The notes: generated by a model not told the origin, from the sequence alone. Counted from the stretch's first letter, positions 27,601-34,942 are shown. The stretch: DNA of 39,145 nt from CAYMPW01 sp964392725 (GCA_964392725.1 CAYMPW010000013.1:1-39145), one strand, 5' to 3'. Made by a program: numbers and translations.

Positions 27601-27701
27601 AGGACATCGATTTATCGCGTGTAAGATTGTTTATGGATAACAAAAATGATTATTTCATTTACAAATTCATTCACCCGATCTACAAAGGGGGCAAAAGATG
27701 A
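24675..27701 (+). CDS. Large J-like / zinc-ribbon / FN3-like repeat protein
   Basis: 1008 residues, not matched to a known family. Residues 5-41 (ENYCKLLGLNPLKESTYNY, then a KxxKW helix) resemble the opening of a J-like domain, but no HPD tripeptide is visible, so it may dock to Hsp70 without the normal activation step. A mainly helical region follows. Around 310-357 lie paired zinc ribbons (CPSC...CTICGY...CPSC...CKSCGFDF), then a helical segment. From about 511 there are at least two FN3-like units (EPTNLVVTVKESYIRLKW...YTYAIYS; VPDPVKNLAIRW) and further beta-rich sequence. No signal or membrane segment is seen, which is odd for FN3 repeats and suggests an intracellular scaffold or client-binding role. 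Its stop overlaps the GTPase start by four bases. Confidence 0.8.
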   Translation: MAQSRENYCKLLGLNPLKESTYNYADIEKKIDNKVTKWTKDSKNKENDPEMRFTADRNLSMENDMQKVFSNPELSKAEFKGALELLKAKATRIRKDSLILHDGTVVLLPGSIDKYIKSLHWDGITKTDLFYFEKVSEKKVPAVSSPVINAYKGLQAVQCFTIIEMLNSLIDNPELEINVRRLDDNASPTIIKEAFGKCEDRLNHIRMGVLSTQDTYIQSLRAVKLILTPSDMDPFLKYCNCNKILIPVFSRLDEDYATPFTRKYIDSVISDASQGKSIDRDMAVKILEDYCYKKKYIANFSSNSTDFIQCPSCHAYIENDNDVKCCTICGYSIKIACPSCRVTQPAGNKICKSCGFDFVRGEVKAADEEKKFRMNMRNGNLAEAKKNIDSIAAVFGTYVPLAAMKKQYREAEGDFHIILSKIESSYKNNKYYDVKHYCEDAELEYPGIWDNNYDLKKKKEDAFNRVSEAEKYCKQGSDSADEESKLALFTLAATACPDHPDVKAHLSEHPPMEPTNLVVTVKESYIRLKWVEPEDSKNVFYCIYRFENNITGITESTVPLDCIQGNVYHDRTVQSGIEYTYAIYSKRWDVKSSDCLKSEPVTLLLEVTKCVVEPTEGGLCLTYEKPPGCSRVRIWRKEGLRQAGVGDEVEVIHNGELVINDLGLRGDVKYFYLFVAEYDIKGHVTRSQGSVFSGTAIRVPDPVKNLAIRWNKTDGTYTAMWDSSKEDVKLYVSPKRLKIYGKTMKIEDVKAWMEEIQPLSVDDNAMTFSLPEGFVQFIYPVIPMGKMVVKGKELMVANLRPFRDVETKISGDYCNINMNWPPNVSSATIVVKNSGAPTGVDDPDAEKIHVTPEAYNKEKQIRIPMQNSNKRTVGIYAIYDIEGEQIASRGLVLDVFSGKSTKVRYNMKLERGDKYSSILKINIETNETVRGLPPISAIMVQSGIPLKRSDGEAIWRSVNPVSLNEGRMTITTKVPKDIDLSRVRLFMDNKNDYFIYKFIHPIYKGGKR

Positions 27702-28939
27702 TATTCAAGAAAGTAAAATCAAATAATTACGTCTGTCCCTATTGTTTCAGTAATGTGGACGTTACAAAAGCTCATTATTATTGTACCAGAGAAATCTGTG
27801 TCAAAATGAATAATGATTTAATCGCATCCGGCGAAAGAAAAGGATATCTCGACGCAAATCCCAAATTGGAAGTCGACACGGAACGTTCATTGTTCCTGGG
27901 ATTCGATCCCGCGGGACCTTCGAAATGTACATCCACGCAACACATCGTCCGTGATTCTTCCGGAATCTGCGACATGTGCCACCGTCCATGTTACAAAAGA
28001 ATCTGTCCCGAATGTCACAATCTGATTCCTCCAGGAATCGAAGAAGAGGATAGCGAAATCTTTGTTATGTTGGGTCCGAAAGGAGTGGGAAAAAGTCATT
28101 ACATGGCTGTCTTAATAAACCAACTCAAAGAAGTATTCGCACCGGAATTCGATGCAAACATGTCCGCGGCAACGGACGAAACCACGCTGAAATATCAGGA
28201 AGAGTATTACAAAAGACTTTTCGAAGACAAAAAGAAACTTCCATCCACAAAATCGGCGGAAGAAGATTCTTCGGTAAGAGAACCTATGATTTATTATCTC
28301 AGATTCTTTGAAAATGATAAGCCAAAAGTCTACACTTTGGTATTCTTCGATACCGCGGGAGAAGATTTGGTATCTTCGGAAAGAATCATCGATCTCAATC
28401 TGAATTCTTTCATCGCACGTTCATCGGGAATCGTGTTCCTTGTTGATCCTTTGCAGATTCCGTATATCAACGGTAGGATTAAAATAGAAAACAAACCCCC
28501 CGTCGGACCGGATGTAAACACTATTCTTACGAATGTTACGTCAATCATCCGCAACAGCAACAAAATACGCGGTAAAGAAAGAATTCCGATTCCTTTGGCA
28601 GTCGTGTTAACAAAATGCGACGTATTATTGAAACAACCGGAAAACGAAGAGGAAGACAAAGTTCTTTTCGGTCCCGAAGCGGCAATAACAATCGACAGAA
28701 CGAAAGGGGAATACGATTCCGAGAATTTCGAACAGATCGATGTGGAACTCGAAGAGTACATGCGCCGCACCGTATCTCCGGAATTCACTCAGCAAATCAA
28801 AGAATATTCCGATCACTGTTACTTTGCGGTATCCGCATTGGGAAGCAACCCAACCGGAAATACGCTTACACGTGGAATATCACCCATGCGCGTCGAGGAT
28901 CCCATACTATGGTTACTCAACCGCGGAAGTCAGAACTAA
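27698..28939 (+). CDS. Zinc-ribbon GTPase (TRAFAC / double-GTPase-like)
   Basis: 413 residues. The N-terminus has zinc-binding cysteines (C13-P-Y-C16, C29, C34) and a second cluster (CDMC...C...CPECHNLIP). The GTPase core follows: P-loop G126-PKGVG-K132-S133, G3 motif D218-TAG-221 and G4 motif T305-K-C-D308. TKxD indicates GTP specificity. A ribbon of type CPxCHxxLP just before a GxxxxGKSHY P-loop is typical of the TRAFAC GTPases annotated as double-GTPase domains, described in bacterial NTP-dependent conflict systems. That link is by motif recall. GGGGG lies six bases before the start, within the previous gene. It probably provides the switch of the Hsp70 module. Confidence 0.85.
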   Translation: MIFKKVKSNNYVCPYCFSNVDVTKAHYYCTREICVKMNNDLIASGERKGYLDANPKLEVDTERSLFLGFDPAGPSKCTSTQHIVRDSSGICDMCHRPCYKRICPECHNLIPPGIEEEDSEIFVMLGPKGVGKSHYMAVLINQLKEVFAPEFDANMSAATDETTLKYQEEYYKRLFEDKKKLPSTKSAEEDSSVREPMIYYLRFFENDKPKVYTLVFFDTAGEDLVSSERIIDLNLNSFIARSSGIVFLVDPLQIPYINGRIKIENKPPVGPDVNTILTNVTSIIRNSNKIRGKERIPIPLAVVLTKCDVLLKQPENEEEDKVLFGPEAAITIDRTKGEYDSENFEQIDVELEEYMRRTVSPEFTQQIKEYSDHCYFAVSALGSNPTGNTLTRGISPMRVEDPILWLLNRGSQN

Positions 28940-28948
28940 GGTGAAAAT

Positions 28949-29539
28949 ATGGTACTTGAAAATCTAAAAAAAGCTTTGGAAAATTCGAAACCCGCGGAAG
29001 AAGAAATCGAAGAAACAATCGATGACGAATATGAATACGACGTCGGTTTGGAAATCGCAACCATGCGCGAAGAGATAACCGCTTTGAACTCCAACTTAGA
29101 AAAATATGTCACTTCGAGAGAAAATCAAAAATCATTCATGGAATCAATCGAAAAAAGAGATGCGGAAATGGCAAACAAAAAGCTCATGTCCGTATTGGAA
29201 GCGGTTACTACCATGCGCGAAGATTTCTTCAAACTATGCGAAGGAATCAACAACAACATCGATAAGATGGATGTTAAAACAGTGATGAAATCCTTCGAAG
29301 CTTACGGTGTAGATATGGAAAACATTCTTAACGACGTGGGAATGGAAGTGGGATCGTTCAACTTGGAATCGTTGAGTCCGTTGCACCACAGAATCGTAGG
29401 TGTGATTTCAACCGAAGAAGAATCAAAAAACAACTTAATCGCAAAAAGTCTGTCGGATGGATACAAATTCAACGGACGCGTAATTTACAAAGAAAGAGTC
29501 GACGTATACAAATATACCGAAAACAAAACGGAGGAATAA
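28949..29539 (+). CDS. GrpE-like nucleotide exchange factor
   Basis: 196 residues. An acidic N-terminus and a long coiled-coil helix (VGLEIATMREEITALNSNLEKY...) lead to a C-terminal part, HHRIVGVISTEEESKNNLIAKSLSDGYKFNGRVI, that follows the GrpE pattern (H.a..., n.I......GY...gRv.r...V.V). GrpE dimers open the Hsp70 nucleotide cleft to release ADP. It lies between the GTPase gene (nine bases away) and the second Hsp70 gene (two bases away). A dedicated exchange factor implies the Hsp70s here really cycle. It is diverged from housekeeping GrpE. AAGGTGA precedes the start. Confidence 0.8.
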   Translation: MVLENLKKALENSKPAEEEIEETIDDEYEYDVGLEIATMREEITALNSNLEKYVTSRENQKSFMESIEKRDAEMANKKLMSVLEAVTTMREDFFKLCEGINNNIDKMDVKTVMKSFEAYGVDMENILNDVGMEVGSFNLESLSPLHHRIVGVISTEEESKNNLIAKSLSDGYKFNGRVIYKERVDVYKYTENKTEE

Positions 29540-29541
29540 AT

Positions 29542-31098
29542 ATGGAATACTATGTAGGAATAGATCTTGGTACGACATACTCATGTCTTGCCTTCTTAGA
29601 CGAAGACGGAAATCCCGTCGTAGAGAAAAACTTTGAACAGGAGGATACCACGCCCTCCGTTATTCTTTTCAATGAAAACGGCGAGATTATCGTCGGATCC
29701 TCGGCAAAAGAAATGTCCGTGATGTACCCCGCAGAGAGGACGATTACGGCAATCAAAAGACACATGGGAACCGAATACGATGTGGAAATCGACGGAAATT
29801 CGTTTAATCCCATTACATTGTCGGCAACCATCCTTAAAAAAATGATCAACGATTTCAACGACAACCACGGTTGCACCTTGAAAAACGCCGTTATTACATG
29901 TCCCGCATACTTCGGACAGGCGGAAAGAGATGCGACAAAGGCCGCAGGACAGGTTGTCGGTTTGGATGAAGTCGTAATCATCAACGAACCTACCGCAGCC
30001 GCAATCTCATTCGGATTCGGTGCACAGGAAGAGAAGAAAAGAATTCTCGTGTACGACCTCGGAGGAGGAACATTCGATGTTACCATTCTTGAAATCGACG
30101 GACCTTCATTCGTTGCGGTTTCCACCGACGGAGAAAGACTCCTCGGAGGTAAAGATTGGGATCTGGCTATTACGAAACTTATCCTCAACAAAGTTTCCGA
30201 AGATTCCGGTATCGATGTTGAAGATCTCATGGAAGACGAAGATGTCAAGCAGTCTTTGGTTCTCGATTCCGAAACAATCAAGAAGAGACTTTCAACCATG
30301 GAATCAACCAAGAACACACTTACCGCAGACGGAACAAAGTACGTTTACACCGTAACCCGCGAAGAGTTCGAAACCGCAACCGCTCCCTTGATAGAAACGA
30401 CTTTGGAAATTATCCAGAGAGCTTTGGATGCAAAGGATTTCTCCATGGGAGATATCGACGATGTCGTTCTCGTGGGAGGATCTTCCAAGATGCCGCAGGT
30501 CAAAGCGGGAATTCTTTCGAGATTCCCCGATGCGAACGTGAAACTTTTCGATCCCGATCAGTCGGTTGCAAAAGGAGCATCCATTTTCGGATACTCGTAC
30601 GATTGGTCCAATGTTGAGAGGGCCGAAGGCGCGGACATGCCGGTAGTTCCCGGAATTTCCGTAAGCAACGTGCTTTCCAAGAGTTTCGGAATCAAAGCAA
30701 CTTACGAAGACGGTGAGGAAATCATCAGTAACATTATCTTCAGGAACGAGAAACTTCCTATCGAGGCCGTGAAGACTTACTATCCTATGGACAGCAGTCA
30801 GTCTTCGATCAAAGTCGAGATTTATGAGGATGCCGCTGAAAATATTTCCGGAGGAAACCACACCGCACTTATCGACGGTACTCTTGTGGGAGATTTCGAA
30901 ATGAATCTTCCTTCCGACATCACTTCGGATACTCCTATCGAAGTGCACTTCACCGCATCTTCCGAAGGAATTCTCACAGCGACTGTTCTCTGTATGGACG
31001 AGAAAACGGATTACAGATTGCAGAACAAGATTGTGATGTCCGACGATGAGATCTCTGAAGGTCAGGGATTGATGGAAAAAGTCACGAACGCAATGTAA
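29542..31098 (+). CDS. Short Hsp70 (DnaK-like) lacking the helical lid
   Basis: 518 residues, against roughly 610-640 for DnaK. The ATPase domain is complete (GIDLGTTYSC, NEPTAAAISFG, VYDLGGGTFDVT, VLVGGSSKMPQV). It is followed by a shortened beta substrate domain (SKSFGIKATYEDGEE...SSEGILTATVLC) and then a 30-residue tail, with no room for a lid. GGAGG precedes the start. It is only moderately similar to the first Hsp70 of the operon, so the two are old paralogs rather than a recent duplication. Without a lid, substrate release should be fast, or the domain may act as a regulatory ATPase. Last gene before a strong terminator. Confidence 0.92.
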   Translation: MEYYVGIDLGTTYSCLAFLDEDGNPVVEKNFEQEDTTPSVILFNENGEIIVGSSAKEMSVMYPAERTITAIKRHMGTEYDVEIDGNSFNPITLSATILKKMINDFNDNHGCTLKNAVITCPAYFGQAERDATKAAGQVVGLDEVVIINEPTAAAISFGFGAQEEKKRILVYDLGGGTFDVTILEIDGPSFVAVSTDGERLLGGKDWDLAITKLILNKVSEDSGIDVEDLMEDEDVKQSLVLDSETIKKRLSTMESTKNTLTADGTKYVYTVTREEFETATAPLIETTLEIIQRALDAKDFSMGDIDDVVLVGGSSKMPQVKAGILSRFPDANVKLFDPDQSVAKGASIFGYSYDWSNVERAEGADMPVVPGISVSNVLSKSFGIKATYEDGEEIISNIIFRNEKLPIEAVKTYYPMDSSQSSIKVEIYEDAAENISGGNHTALIDGTLVGDFEMNLPSDITSDTPIEVHFTASSEGILTATVLCMDEKTDYRLQNKIVMSDDEISEGQGLMEKVTNAM

Positions 31099-31106
31099 AA
31101 CCAATT

Positions 31107-31132
31107 ATCCGGCTTCGGCCGGATTCATTTTT
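31107..31132 (+). terminator. Strong terminator of the Hsp70-GTPase operon
   Basis: ATCCGGC and GCCGGAT pair around a TTCG loop, the very stable C(UUCG)G tetraloop, starting nine bases after the last stop. CATTTTTTATAA follows. It ends the five-gene operon cleanly. Confidence 0.8.
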
Positions 31133-31200
31133 TATAAGATTTTTATCGAAAATAACTTTGAAAAGTTGTTATTTTTTTACTTTAAGTTTGTTAGGTCAAA

Positions 31201-31224
31201 ATATAACGTTTTATGTTATATATA
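31201..31224 (+). promoter_or_regulatory. Palindrome overlapping the TATA box of adhesin gene 3
   Basis: ATATAAC and GTTATAT are inverse complements seven bases apart (31201-31207, 31215-31221). The right arm runs into the TATATATA stretch at 31216-31223. A protein bound here would block TBP, so this is a plausible repressor site. Transcription would start near 31248. Confidence 0.4.
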
Positions 31225-31247
31225 CAAATTAAGAGCTTAACTAAATG

Positions 31248-31419
31248 ATTAAATGAGAACGCTCTGCATGGTCATTGAGGGAGAGGGGGCTAAAACGGTC
31301 CTCGTACGATCTGATTATTTTAGCAGAGCTTCGAACTTTATAGCGTGTTGTTTTACGCTGCACGCTGTAAATATTCTGAATTTTTCGGAATTAGCGAAAG
31401 GTTTGGAGGAAAAAGTATT
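31248..31419 (+). promoter_or_regulatory. Long structured 5' leader of adhesin gene 3
   Basis: About 170 bases with no gene. Possible stems are GCTCTGC/GCAGAGC (31261-31267 with 31323-31329), whose loop holds a G-rich stretch (GAGGGAGAGGGGG); AGCGTG/CACGCT (31342-31347 with 31361-31366); and TTCTGAA/TTCGGAA (31374-31390). The ribosome binding site GGAGG (31405-31409) follows. Together with 31105-31247 (terminator and promoter) this accounts for the gene-free stretch. Confidence 0.45.
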
Positions 31420-33747
31420 ATGAAGAGTAAAATGAAAATTATGATGGCTTTTGCAGCCGTGGCTTTGATGTTAGCGGTTGCGGTTGTTGGGTTTACTTCA
31501 ATCGAAAATGAAGAACAAATCGATGCAACAGGAAATGGATTAATTGAATCTCCATTTGAAGTTAGAGACGAGAGTTCATTGAGAGAAGCTGTTTCGAGTG
31601 GAGGATATATCAAGATTATGAATTCATTTAGAATAGAAGCTCCAATAGAAGTAAAGAAAGAAACTTCTATCGATGGGAACAGTATGACTTTGACTGGTGA
31701 AGGAGGCGTAGGGAATGAAGGTAGGGGAATATTCCATTTAAATGGAGAGAAAGAGTGTATTTTCAATTTGAAAGATATTAAACTTGAAAATGAAGCAAGC
31801 TGGGTAAAACCGTGTGGAATTTCCATAAGAACTTCCAACAATACAGTTAATTTAAATAATGTGGATATTGAATGCGCATATTACGGTATTTTTATAGGCG
31901 GTCCAAATGATAATGCATATTCAGTGAAAAATACAACCTTGTCTATAAAGAATAATTGTGAAATTAAAGGGTATGCAGCGATATACCTGAGAGACATGAA
32001 AGTGCCGATTGAAAATACCAATATTAATTTGGAAAATTCTAAATTAGTTGGCCGGGCCGTATCTCCTGGGTCAACAAATGGATTCGCAACTGTTGATTTC
32101 TGTGGAGTGAAGGATGCAACTTTAAATTCAATCAATTCAACAATAACCAATGAGTTTGGAGAGGGAAAAATTTCTAAACAGAAATTGATTTGTTTTAGCA
32201 CATATTCACCATATTGTGAAGATATATCTGTGAATTTGGATTCAGATTCAAAATTAATAACGACAGATTCTGATTTGATTCCCTGTATTATATATTGGGG
32301 TATGAATGAAAATATATGGGATGATGATGGGAATGATAGGAATAATACCATTAAGATTTCAGAAGGAACATCGGTTGAAGGTCCAGATGGGCAGCAATTG
32401 ATAAAAGTTATGAGAGGCGACAAACTGATCCATACAGCAGTGTCACTGACTGGTGCGCTATCTGATTTTGTATATGATTATAGATGGAATGACGATCATG
32501 TTTATCCCATACTTAGGAGTGGTGATGTTGTTACGATTCCTTCAGGAGTCACTGCAAATGTAGTGGAAACTTATGTTGGAGATGGAGGGGACACGTCAGT
32601 GAGCGGGCCAACCAAAGTTATGGATGGAGTTGTAATTAATGTTCTGAGTGGTGCATCGATTAATGTGCTCAATGATCAAGAACTAATTAATAACGGTACG
32701 TTTGTTAATAACGGTACGTTTGTTAATAACGGAGTGTTAACCAACAATGGTACGTTTGTAAACAATGGTATTTTTACTAACGAGTCTACAGGTACTGTTT
32801 CTATATCGGGATTACTTACGAACAACGGTACTTTGATTAACAATGCAGGAGCAAGCAAATTCATAGGTGGCGCAAACATTGTGAACAACAATATCTTCAT
32901 CGGAGAAAAACCAACAGGTATGGTTGATAACGGTAAAGACATCACCGTAGAGGATGTAGAAGATACTGAAATTGTTAAAGACATCAGCACTCCTACTCAA
33001 GATACAACTCTCAGCAAAACAGAAGATTCTGCAGTTTCGTTTACACCTACAATAACTGGAAATGAAAGTGTGAAAACGAAAGTTGAAATCGATTTGAAAG
33101 ATTCGATGTCAATTTCAATTCCTAAGAACAGTCTTACCAATGGTACACCTGTTACTGTTATCATGACATCTTCTCTTACAGGATCTGTTTCCGGAGGGAA
33201 TGTGTATTCCATTGATATTTCTGGAATCATGGGCATTTCGGAATCCAATCCTTTGTACATAACTCTCCCTTCTACAAATGCAAATGATGTTGTAAATTAT
33301 GTTGTAGGTGGAAAGATTGTTGAGACAATGGAAATTACAGACAGAACATCAACAACGGTTACATTCAAAACAACTCACAATTCAATGTATGAAATCGTTG
33401 ATTTAACAGAACCTTCTGTATCACACAAAGTAACATTCCCATCAGGCGAAGGATACAGCGTACGTTACAATTCAACAACAATAACAAACGAACTTCCGTT
33501 CTCAATCTTTGTTGAAGAAGGATACACTCTCGGAAACGTTTACGCATCCAACGGAGAAGTCCAATACATGGGAGGAGGATCATACATTCTCAAGAACGTA
33601 ACATCTGATTCTCAAGTATACGTAAACGTGACTAAAACAACATCCAACATCGACAACAGCGGAACGGAAACAGTTCTCGTTGCAGTCGCAGCATTGGCGG
33701 TTGTTGTTCTCTCCATTCTTGCGTACGCATTGATAAAGAGAAGTTAA
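31420..33747 (+). CDS. Membrane-anchored surface protein, beta-helix-like with NNG repeats
   Basis: 775 residues from ATG 31420, ten bases after GGAGG. A longer reading from GTG 31345 puts the leader in the protein and is rejected. A signal segment (IMMAFAAVALMLAVAVVGF) opens it. Residues about 30-400 read like a parallel beta-helix adhesin, with alternating short strands and many Asn. Residues about 419-477 hold a run of NNGTFV-type hexapeptides. After a Thr/Ser-rich part comes a membrane anchor near 749-773 (VLVAVAALAVVVLSILAYAL) and KRS. It is probably displayed outside the cell for contact with particles or other cells. Its A+T-rich body contrasts with the host-like codons of the last 300 bases. 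Confidence 0.82.
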   Translation: MKSKMKIMMAFAAVALMLAVAVVGFTSIENEEQIDATGNGLIESPFEVRDESSLREAVSSGGYIKIMNSFRIEAPIEVKKETSIDGNSMTLTGEGGVGNEGRGIFHLNGEKECIFNLKDIKLENEASWVKPCGISIRTSNNTVNLNNVDIECAYYGIFIGGPNDNAYSVKNTTLSIKNNCEIKGYAAIYLRDMKVPIENTNINLENSKLVGRAVSPGSTNGFATVDFCGVKDATLNSINSTITNEFGEGKISKQKLICFSTYSPYCEDISVNLDSDSKLITTDSDLIPCIIYWGMNENIWDDDGNDRNNTIKISEGTSVEGPDGQQLIKVMRGDKLIHTAVSLTGALSDFVYDYRWNDDHVYPILRSGDVVTIPSGVTANVVETYVGDGGDTSVSGPTKVMDGVVINVLSGASINVLNDQELINNGTFVNNGTFVNNGVLTNNGTFVNNGIFTNESTGTVSISGLLTNNGTLINNAGASKFIGGANIVNNNIFIGEKPTGMVDNGKDITVEDVEDTEIVKDISTPTQDTTLSKTEDSAVSFTPTITGNESVKTKVEIDLKDSMSISIPKNSLTNGTPVTVIMTSSLTGSVSGGNVYSIDISGIMGISESNPLYITLPSTNANDVVNYVVGGKIVETMEITDRTSTTVTFKTTHNSMYEIVDLTEPSVSHKVTFPSGEGYSVRYNSTTITNELPFSIFVEEGYTLGNVYASNGEVQYMGGGSYILKNVTSDSQVYVNVTKTTSNIDNSGTETVLVAVAALAVVVLSILAYALIKRS
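32687..32770 (+). repeat. In-frame 18-base tandem repeats coding NNGTFV
   Basis: TTAATAACGGTACGTTTG occurs twice back to back (32687-32704 and 32705-32722). Diverged copies follow (AATAACGGAGTG, AACAATGGTACGTTTG, AACAATGGTATTTTT). A unit of 18 bases keeps the frame, so gain or loss would change protein length only. Confidence 0.8.
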
Positions 33748-33771
33748 ATCAAAACTTTAAACTAAATAAAC

Positions 33772-33788
33772 GAGGGCTAACAACCCTC
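33772..33788 (+). terminator. Terminator hairpin after adhesin gene 3
   Basis: GAGGG and CCCTC pair around a seven-base loop, 24 bases after the stop, and T-rich sequence (CTTTATTTTCTTATTTTTCC) follows. Confidence 0.6.
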
Positions 33789-33880
33789 AACTTTATTTTC
33801 TTATTTTTCCCACTTTTCCACCAACATCAACAACAAACACAACTTTTATCCAGACTTCCAAACTTCATCATTACAAATAC

Positions 33881-33890
33881 TGATATATTC
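33881..33890 (+). promoter_or_regulatory. TATA box of the YbjN-like gene
   Basis: TGATATATTC is centred about 30 bases before ATG 33917, so the transcript should be leaderless or nearly so. This favours ATG 33917 over GTG 33908. Confidence 0.45.
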
Positions 33891-33916
33891 ATCATGCGAT
33901 ATCTTACGTGGTTCAG

Positions 33917-34381
33917 ATGTTTGGAAGAAAGAAATCTCAGAATCCCGATGATGTGTATAAGATTGTACAGAAGGCATGCGAAGCTTCCAATTTTAAATAT
34001 CAAAAGGATGACGAAAACAAAACTTTGATCATGACCGTTCAGGGAGACGACTTACCAATAACAATGGTAGCTTCCGTCTACCCCGAAGAAGAACTTCTGA
34101 ACGTTACATGCGGTTTAATGTTCGAAATCCCGCCGAACAAACACGAATCCGTGATTTCCGCGTTAAACGATATCAACTCAAGTACGCTCATGGGTTCATT
34201 TTCGTTAAGCCGTGAAAAGAACATGATTTTCTATCAACTGTATCAAACATATTCCGGAACAAAACTTTCCGTCGATACCGTTAACAAGATTCTTCTCATC
34301 GCAATCGGAATAACCGATCGTCACGACGGCGAACTCAAGAAATTGCTTCCCGATGATTGGGATACGGGAATGTACCGTTAA
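33917..34381 (+). CDS. YbjN-like small protein
   Basis: 154 residues from ATG 33917 (MFGRKKSQNPDDVYK); GTG 33908 would add three residues. The order of a helix (VYKIVQKACEASNFKY), a beta sheet (KTLIMTVQGDDLPITMVASVYPEEELLNVTCGLMFEIP), helix (ESVISALNDINSSTLMGSFSL) and strand resembles the YbjN family, whose fold is related to type III secretion chaperones. Biochemical function is unknown even for the family. Its stop abuts that of the converging acetyltransferase gene with no spacer. Confidence 0.6.
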   Translation: MFGRKKSQNPDDVYKIVQKACEASNFKYQKDDENKTLIMTVQGDDLPITMVASVYPEEELLNVTCGLMFEIPPNKHESVISALNDINSSTLMGSFSLSREKNMIFYQLYQTYSGTKLSVDTVNKILLIAIGITDRHDGELKKLLPDDWDTGMYR

Positions 34382-34942
34382 TCATAATACGATGCTGTAA
34401 AACACGGCAGAACATTTGCACGGTGCGCCGCAAACAGGACATTCATGTCCGCCCGGAGTATCAACCATACCGTTCCAATATCCCGGAATTTCGATTCCGG
34501 GTTTCAAATTATTTTGCTCCAAAATCTTCTGAACGTTGATGTGTCCGTTGAAGTATTTCCATGCCATGGCGGTAACCACTCCGACACCTCTATCATCAAG
34601 TTCTTTCAAAGCTTCCTTTACAAGTTCGGATCCGATACCTCTTCCGCGGCATTTATCGGAAACCGCAAACGTATCCAAGATTCCGATTTTATCGAAACCC
34701 ATAACAAGATCTCTTTCTTCGCAATTCGGAAGCTTAAGAAACTCTTTTTCTTCTTCCGGAGTAAATATTTGGGATATTCCAAAACCCACAGCCTCTCCGT
34801 TATCTTCGTAAACCAAACAGAATCCGTTTTTTCCGTCGATAACTTCAAGAAAATCTTTTTCGTAAAGATAATCCGCACCGATGTGAATTTTGGAAATCTC
34901 CAAACAGGCGGGAATGTGTTCTTCCCTTAACTTCACGATCAA
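34382..34942 (-). CDS. GNAT-family acetyltransferase with C-terminal cysteine cluster
   Basis: 186 residues. The acetyl-CoA binding motif is in DTFAVSDKCRGRGIGSELVKEAL (R/Q-x-x-G-x-G/A form: CRGRGIG), with the usual beta strand before it and a later strand (VGVVTAMAWKY). The tail carries four cysteines (HECPVCGAPCKCS) that could bind zinc, which is uncommon in the family. The substrate is unknown. Its ATG overlaps the stop of the pseudouridine synthase gene by four bases, so the two are translated as a pair. Confidence 0.85.
   Translation of the reverse strand: MIVKLREEHIPACLEISKIHIGADYLYEKDFLEVIDGKNGFCLVYEDNGEAVGFGISQIFTPEEEKEFLKLPNCEERDLVMGFDKIGILDTFAVSDKCRGRGIGSELVKEALKELDDRGVGVVTAMAWKYFNGHINVQKILEQNNLKPGIEIPGYWNGMVDTPGGHECPVCGAPCKCSAVFYSIVL

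Noticed and set aside
22609..31098. Calling the five-gene operon the housekeeping dnaK-dnaJ-grpE locus
   Set aside because: No canonical DnaJ with HPD and a G/F region is present, one Hsp70 has a VWA domain instead of a lid, the other has no lid, and a GTPase is embedded. A housekeeping role cannot be fully excluded without the rest of the genome.
29550..31104. Long open frames antisense to the second Hsp70 (29550-30317 and 30304-31104, minus strand)
   Set aside because: Long frames opposite Hsp70 genes are a known side effect of their codon pattern. These lack ribosome binding sites and recognisable domains, while the sense strand encodes a complete Hsp70.
31150..31178. AATAAC...GTTATT with T-run as a second terminator of the Hsp70 operon
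   Set aside because: The stem is imperfect and A+T only. The UUCG hairpin just before it is sufficient, so it is not listed as a separate feature.
32687..32850. CRISPR-like array
   Set aside because: The repeats are in frame, lack unique spacers and encode regular NNG hexapeptides within a surface protein.
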